Assembly (NCBI RefSeq): GCF_008831285.2
Contig: NC_045149.1
Coordinates: 10,628,417 to 10,692,416, forward strand
DNA: 64,000 bases
DNA from: Nymphaea colorata
Lineage: Eukaryota; Streptophyta; Magnoliopsida; Nymphaeales; Nymphaeaceae
Direction: 5' to 3'
Shown piece after piece: positions 59,001 through 64,000 of the stretch (position 1 is its first letter; every line of letters begins with the position of its first letter). Both the position numbers and the translations under genes were made by a program. Below the pieces are notes generated by a model, which was not told the DNA's origin, did not search any database, and was given only the letters and a program-made list of their open reading frames with translations.

Positions 59001-59076
59001 GCGTCGGGCTCACACGTGGGTGGAGCTCGGGTCCGGTTCTGGACCCTGACCCGACCTGCATACTTCGAGCGTTACA
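56059..59076 (-). repeat. Ty3/gypsy-type LTR, about 3.0 kb, probably solo, minus strand
   Basis: The + strand starts TGTCACACCCCAACC and ends TTCGAGCGTTACA. On the minus strand this reads TGTAACGCTCGAAG ... GGTTGGGGTGTGACA, and GGGGTGTGACA is a common LTR 3' end of plant gypsy elements. The interior has GCACGTGCACACCGTGGGCG (56721-56740) and a GC/GA-rich purine block (58560-58990). Flanking pentamers CCAAA and ATAAA do not match exactly. Directly outside the 56059 end the minus strand reads TTTGGTGTCC, a weak resemblance to a Met primer site, so it could be a 5' LTR of a truncated copy. No coding domains. Confidence 0.55.
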
Positions 59077-59379
59077 ATAAAGGCTGTTTGATTGCCATAA
59101 ATTTAAAATCTTTAAAACTTAAGAACTGTGAATTTAGGATCAGATCCTCCACTCCCATCTTAAATCTGACATTTTGCTAATACAAAATGGCACCACAAGG
59201 ATTTCGAGTGCAGATCATATGTCACATAAGTTCCTTCAACCATAAATTTTACCTTGGACAAAAGCATGCCACATTTGATTGGCTTCAAATTCATGAATTT
59301 CATTCCTTGAAAAGTAGTTGCTTCATGAGTGTGTGTGCGTTGAATTCATGAATGGCTGAGACAAGAGTACTACTTGTAA

Positions 59380-59853
59380 GTTTAATTACTTACGAAAATA
59401 TTGTAAAGTACTTTTACTTTAAATAATTTTTTAATATTTTTAGCTAACTCACAATCAATTAGCTGAATAGTGGATCGTTCCTGCCAGTCATCCACTACCC
59501 ACTCGTTGTAGAAACTAATTTTTACAGCATTTGAATAGTGTGTGGTGAAGTTCAACTAAGTCTTCCAAATCAAGATTACAAGTCTCAGCCTTCATATATC
59601 AGGTCTTCGTTCTCATCAACCCCTTATTCGTGGTATTCGTGCCGCATTCTTCCACACGGCAATCTCTTATTAGAGACCTCTCGCAAATTTCCTTTCACTT
59701 GCTTCAGAAATTTCCTTCCCACATGCTTAAAAGAGAGGAGAAGTTGCACATTGAATGCCAGCACACCAGAAAGAATTTGACTTCAATATTTCTGCTAACA
59801 AATTTCCTTCCCACATGCTTAAAAGAGAGGAGAAGTTGCACATTGAATGCCAG
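59380..59853 (+). other. Orphan kiwellin 5'-flank, interrupted by hAT-2
   Basis: Similar to the K1 upstream region on both sides of copia-2: 59420-59560 matches about 19520-19640, and 59562-59760 matches about 25300-25470. The sequence reaches CACATTGAATG, which in K1 lies about 45 bp before the TATA box; there hAT-2 begins. It contains a 54-bp direct duplication (59708-59763 and 59800-59855) starting AAATTTCCTTCCCACATGC. Confidence 0.6.
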
Positions 59854-59855
59854 CA
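59708..59855. repeat. Direct duplication of about 55 bp, 92 bp apart
   Basis: AAATTTCCTTCCCACATGCT through CATTGAATGCCAGCA occurs at 59708 and at 59800 with no visible mismatch. The second copy abuts the hAT-2 terminus. Confidence 0.9.
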
Positions 59856-60239
59856 GTGGCGGAGGGAGGGGGGGGGCCACCTGGGCCATGGCCCTACCCC
59901 AGGCGGAGGAAAAAAAAAATTAATTATAAAAATTTAAAAATTTTATTAATTCAATGTAGTATTCAGATCCGGGTTCAAATTGGCCCTACCCCTACCTGGA
60001 TCCAACTCCAACTCCATGGCCCGCCCCACTTTTGTTTGCCCTAGGTTTTCAAAAAATAAAAAACGCACGAGGGAGAGAAAACGAGAGATAAAGAGGGAAG
60101 AAGAGGGTCTCCGAGTGATAAAGAAAACCAGTGAGAGAAAAAGGGAGCACCGACTACCGCACTGAAGAAGGTCTGCAGCGTGAAAAGGAAGAGACAAGAG
60201 GCGCTGAGCACGAGCACGCTGGTCGCTGCTGCCTGTTGG

Positions 60240-62108
60240 CTTCAAGAAGAGGTGGGGCCATTTCTTGACTTTCTTCTCTGTTCATTTTTGTTGCTTAGTG
60301 AAATATGGTGGGGCCGTTTTTTTCATACTTTAGTTTTTGTGTTTCTGTTTTGTTAACCTTGTCTGTCATTTTTCTTTTGTCTATGGTGGACCGTGGGTTT
60401 CTAATTTCTATTATGCACATTATTTATTTTTTAACCTTGAATCTTAATCGTTCACAGTTTCATCGTTTTCCATGACTTTTCCTACCGTGATTTATTTTTC
60501 CTAGTCTTAATTTCTAGGATTTTGACGTTTTGTGAACACAATCTTAACGTGACGTGGCTTGGCAGATTTTTCTCTGCATCCACGAACTGTTTATGGGCTT
60601 CAATGCTTCATTGATGGCTGCCATTCTCACATGTTTTTTACTTTGCGGTCATGTTTTCAGTACCCAGTACCCACGGCATTCTTTTTACTTTAAGTGGGAT
60701 TTGGGAATACCCCATACAATCACATAAATAGATAAAATTAACATTGGAACTTCCTTATAAAGGAGACTTGCAGCAATTTGTTTTAAGTCAAAGGAAAAAG
60801 AAACGTTGCATTTTCCACTTCTGTGAATTGAGGAGGAAGAAAAGTTGCTTGAAATTTCAGGAGGAAGACAAATCAGCAGGCTGCCTCTCTCTAGTCGAAC
60901 ATGATTTTTTTTTCTTTTTAGTTTGTGTTTCTAAAAATTGTTATAAAATATGTATTCTGTCACTAAAAAATCATAGGCAAGCAATTGTCATCACTATTGA
61001 ACCTTTCACAACGGATTTTTGCAACACAAAATTTAAAAAAAAAAATCATTCACTGCAAAGGCAACCAATTGAGTTCAATTCTCTAAAAGGGAATACATGC
61101 AGTTAGAAGAGTTGGTGGGTGTGCTGAATGTAAAAATCTTGTATCTAATCTCTCTGGAGTCTGGACCACAATGAAGAAAGAAAGATAAGCCAAATCAATG
61201 GCGTCAAAAATACTGTTCGATTTTCCTTGTCTCTTGTTTTAACGAAAAGGGAAAACTCCAAATTGGCAGATTTCACATGTAAATGTTGGACAGACTTTTT
61301 GCTATATTACAGAACAACAATTTGATCTTTATGTCTCTTTTCACAGTATAACCTGTTGGTGTTGTTCTCACGGAGTAGTGATATGGCAATTTCATGTCAG
61401 AAACCAACAATAAAGTCAGGGAATCTGCCCTGTTGGTGACATAATGCATTTACATGACACTGCAACTTGATTAATGATGTGTGTGGATGAATCATAGAGG
61501 AGTCCGTAGTATTACTCAAAGAAGCACAAGGTTGCAGGACAACCCAGATCCACATCATCAAGATTTTGTCCTTGGATTTAATGATACACTAGGCACACTA
61601 TCTGACATTAGTAGTCTTAAAGATGAGAAAATGAAGCACCAGCAGTATCAGAAATATGATCAACACATCAAGATGAACTTAGTAGAGTAGGAAAACTTGG
61701 TGAAATAGGAGAGTAGCAGCGAAAGAACTTGTTGATTGGCATCCGTCATTTCACTTAAATGTTTTAAGTTAAATGGCGATTTGATGAGAAGTGAAAAAAG
61801 TTAAATAGCATCTGTAGGAATTTATAAAAGTAGCTTCATAAAGGCCTAAAATCATTCTTTGTTTTATTTTTCAGACTTTACTCCACTTGTGGTAATTCGA
61901 AAAGCTTAGCGAGGGGAGAAAACAACTCTTCATTGTTCTACATAGTGCAAGAGGTTCAACAGGTAAATTTTCTTTATCTATTGTTTATAAGGTGGTTGAT
62001 TTTAAATTCCTGCTTTTCACAAGTTAAAATTTGAGTACTTTCTTCGTTGTGTATAAATCTTATTGTCTATTTTAAATTTCAGATTTTTTGTGTTAGCTTA
62101 TTGAGAAA
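60240..62108 (+). other. hAT-2 5' leader, no separate gene
   Basis: AT-rich with open stretches at 60744-61106 and 61481-61690 that lack domains. These may be untranslated exons or introns of the transposase transcript. Confidence 0.4.
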
Positions 62109-64000
62109 ATGAAGAAAAGTATACAAGATTATTTAAAAAAGAAACAAGTTATTGATCAAGTGAGAGAAAACCAAGAGGGAGAAAACCAAGAGGGAGAAGA
62201 TGAAAATGTTGGTTGTTCTAGTCCAAAAGCTCTTGATGTGGTTCTTTTTTACTCAGATTCTCCACCTTTTAAGTATTCAAAAATTGAAACTGTAGAAAGC
62301 ATCGTGCGTGATCCAGGGTTGCGACGTCCTATATGGGAGATACCAATAAATAAGAGAGATGAAGTTAGGCGAGCATATATCAATTATGGGTCATATCAGC
62401 ATAAGCTTCATAGATATCCAGTGTCAGGTTCTTCAAGTCATCCTCGTAAATTTCAAAGTTCTTAGTTTCAAAGATTTCCATGGTTAGAATATTCTCCAAA
62501 GACAGATAGTGCATATTGTTTACCGTGTTATCTTTTCAGTACTCCACATTCAAATGACAGTCCATTTATTACTGAAGGATTCAGAGCTTGGAAGAGGGTG
62601 GGTGGTAGTGAGAAAACATGTGCTTTTCGTAGTCATGAAGGGACAAGTCAAAATTCGCCTCATAATATGAATGTGCGAGCATTTAATGACTTAAGTCGTC
62701 AAAGCGTACACATAGATAAAATGATTGAAAAGCAAAGTTCAGAGCTTGTTTACAACAATCGTTTGAGATTGAAGGCATCTGTGGACACAGTTCGTTGGTT
62801 GGCGTTCCAAGCTTGTGCTTTTAGAGGCCATGATGAAAGTTCAAGTTCATTAAATCAAGGTAACTTTATTGAGTTCATTAAAATTTTAGCTAATTATAAT
62901 GACAAAATTGCACAAGTTGTTTTGGATAATGCCCCCAAAAATGCTAAATATACATCACCAATAGTTCCGAAAGAAATTTTGCATGTTTTTGCAAGTAAAG
63001 TGAGAGCTAAAATTATAGAAGAAATTGGTGATACTAAATATTGTATTATTATTGATGAAGCTCGAGATGAGTCCAAGAGAGAGCAAATGGCTATTGTTCT
63101 TAGATTTGTTAATAAGCAAGGTCAAGTTCAAGAGCGATTTTTAGATGTTGTGCATGTGAGGGATACTACAGCAATTACATTGAAGAATGCAGTTTTCACT
63201 TTGTTGTCTCAACATAATCTCAGTATTCAAGATATACGAGGTCAAGGATATGATGGTGCCAGTAATATGCGAGGTGAATGGAATGGATTGCAAGCATTAA
63301 TTTTGAATGAATGTCCTTATGCATATTATGTTCATTGTTTTGCTCATAGATTACAACTTGCACTTGTTGCAGCTTCAAGAGAAGTTGTTGATGTTCATAG
63401 CTTTTTTGAACAGTTGACATATATAATTAATGTTGTTAGTGCAAGCAGTAAATGCAATGATGAATTGCACGAAGCTCAAGCAAACGAAATTGCATTTAGA
63501 ATTGCTATAGATGAACTTCAGACATGAAGAGGATTTAATCAAATTGGATCACTACAACGGTCTGGTGATACTAGATGGGGATCTCATTTTTCGTCTGTGT
63601 GTAGTTTGATAAAAATGTTCTATGCAACATGTGTAGTATTGGAAAATTTAAGAGATAATGGATCAACATATCAAATACGGGGTGAAGGTAATTCAGCTTA
63701 CAAAATGATAACATCATTTGACTTTGTATTTATTTTGCATTTGGTACAAGAAATTTTGGGACAGAGTGATATTCTTTGTCAGGCATTACAGAGAGAAAGA
63801 CAAGACATTCTAAATGCAATGGTTTTGGTTTGTAATTCAAAAAAGTTTATACAAGAACTTAGAGAGACTGGTTGGGATTCATTTATAGATACTGTGAGAG
63901 CATTTTGTATGATACATGATATCCCTATTCCAGATATGGATGCTCAATATTTTGTAAGAGGATCACGTTCTCGTCGTAAACATAATTTCATTACAGTGAG
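62109..64000 (+). pseudogene. hAT-2 transposase, TTF-type zinc finger plus DUF4371 (ZMYM1-like), two stops, partial
   Basis: A single frame from ATG 62109 (MKKSIQDYLKKK) to the window end, with TAG at 62463-62465 and TGA at 63525-63527. N-terminal region with acidic repeat EGENQEGE. TTF-type zinc finger region around PIWEIPINKRDEVRRAYINY, FQRFPWLEYSPKTDSAYCL and PCYLFS (62320-62540). DUF4371 core: VDTVRWLAFQACAFRGHDES, YCIIIDEARDESKREQM (first catalytic Asp), RGQGYDGASNMRGEWNGLQA (second Asp) and YYVHCFAHRLQLALVA. After the TGA the frame continues RSGDTRWGSHFSSVCSLIKM to the end. The TAG sits where Trp is expected, so it is a simple G-to-A change. The C-terminal dimerisation domain is outside the window. 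Confidence 0.9.

Larger units (their letters stand above)
59854..64000 (+). mobile_element. hAT-2: left part of a TTF/DUF4371-type hAT element (runs off window)
   Basis: The left end CAGTGGCGGAG at 59854 equals the first 11 bases of hAT-NA (50575). A G-run and GCC-rich text follow, then AT-rich DNA and a leader with CT/GA-rich and splice-like signals (60100-62100), then the transposase from 62109. The right end and TSD lie beyond 64000. The preceding 8 bases AATGCCAG should recur after the right end. Confidence 0.8.

Noticed and set aside
58422-59061. Several overlapping open frames on both strands
   Set aside because: Produced by the GA/GC-rich purine block of the gypsy-type LTR; arginine-glutamate or serine-leucine low complexity without domains.

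Overview
The window is nuclear DNA of a flowering plant. It carries plant LTR retrotransposons (Ty1/copia with initiator-Met primer sites, Ty3/gypsy of the Tat type), plant hAT transposons, AT-rich spacers, many microsatellites, and genes for kiwellins, a secreted cysteine-rich family of land plants. I cannot place the species from the sequence. All homology statements here come from reading by eye; no search was run.

The host content is a dispersed kiwellin (ripening-related protein) cluster. Two copies look intact: K1 at 25609-26262 (217 aa) and K2 at 30679-31344 (221 aa), both on the + strand, each with a signal peptide and 14 cysteines in the mature part. A third copy (K3, from 34275) has lost the second half of its beta-barrel to a deletion filled by the end of a hAT-like transposon. 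A fourth (9651-9883) is a pseudogene with a stop at a conserved cysteine and a copia element just downstream. Pieces of the same 5' flanking sequence recur without a gene at about 8.3-8.6, 18.7-19.7, 28.7, 54.2-55.1 and 59.4-59.85 kb, so the array was built by repeated duplication and then broken by insertions.

Layout. 1-7788: decayed Tat-lineage Ty3/gypsy element (pol, 3' UTR, probable 3' LTR). 8.3-9.88 kb: kiwellin pseudogene with its 5' flank. 9884-15858: copia-1, complete with 475-bp LTRs and TSD TCTTG, lacking the integrase core. 15.9-18.5 kb: exon-like blocks of an unidentified gene. 18.7-26.3 kb: K1, whose upstream region is split by copia-2 (19667-25190, 329-bp LTRs, TSD CATTC). 26.3-35.2 kb: K1 3' flank, a minus-strand LTR-like block, K2, MITEs, K3. 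35.2-38.8 kb: little recognisable. 38808-43984: complete hAT element (TSD TTTGAGAG) with a broken BED-finger transposase and a nested LINE fragment. 44-53 kb: small elements, including a 1003-bp non-autonomous hAT with perfect 8-bp TSD, a 523-bp hAT MITE and a CACTA end. 54-59 kb: kiwellin 5' remnant split by a MITE, long TA/TG microsatellites, and a 3-kb gypsy-type LTR. 59854-64000: left part of a second, DUF4371/TTF-type hAT element inserted in another kiwellin 5' flank; it runs off the window.

Functionally only the kiwellins look like working host genes. They are predicted to be secreted to the apoplast and, by family knowledge, to act in defence. The mobile elements are mostly coding-dead, but several have exact ends and target-site duplications, so the order of events can be reconstructed.
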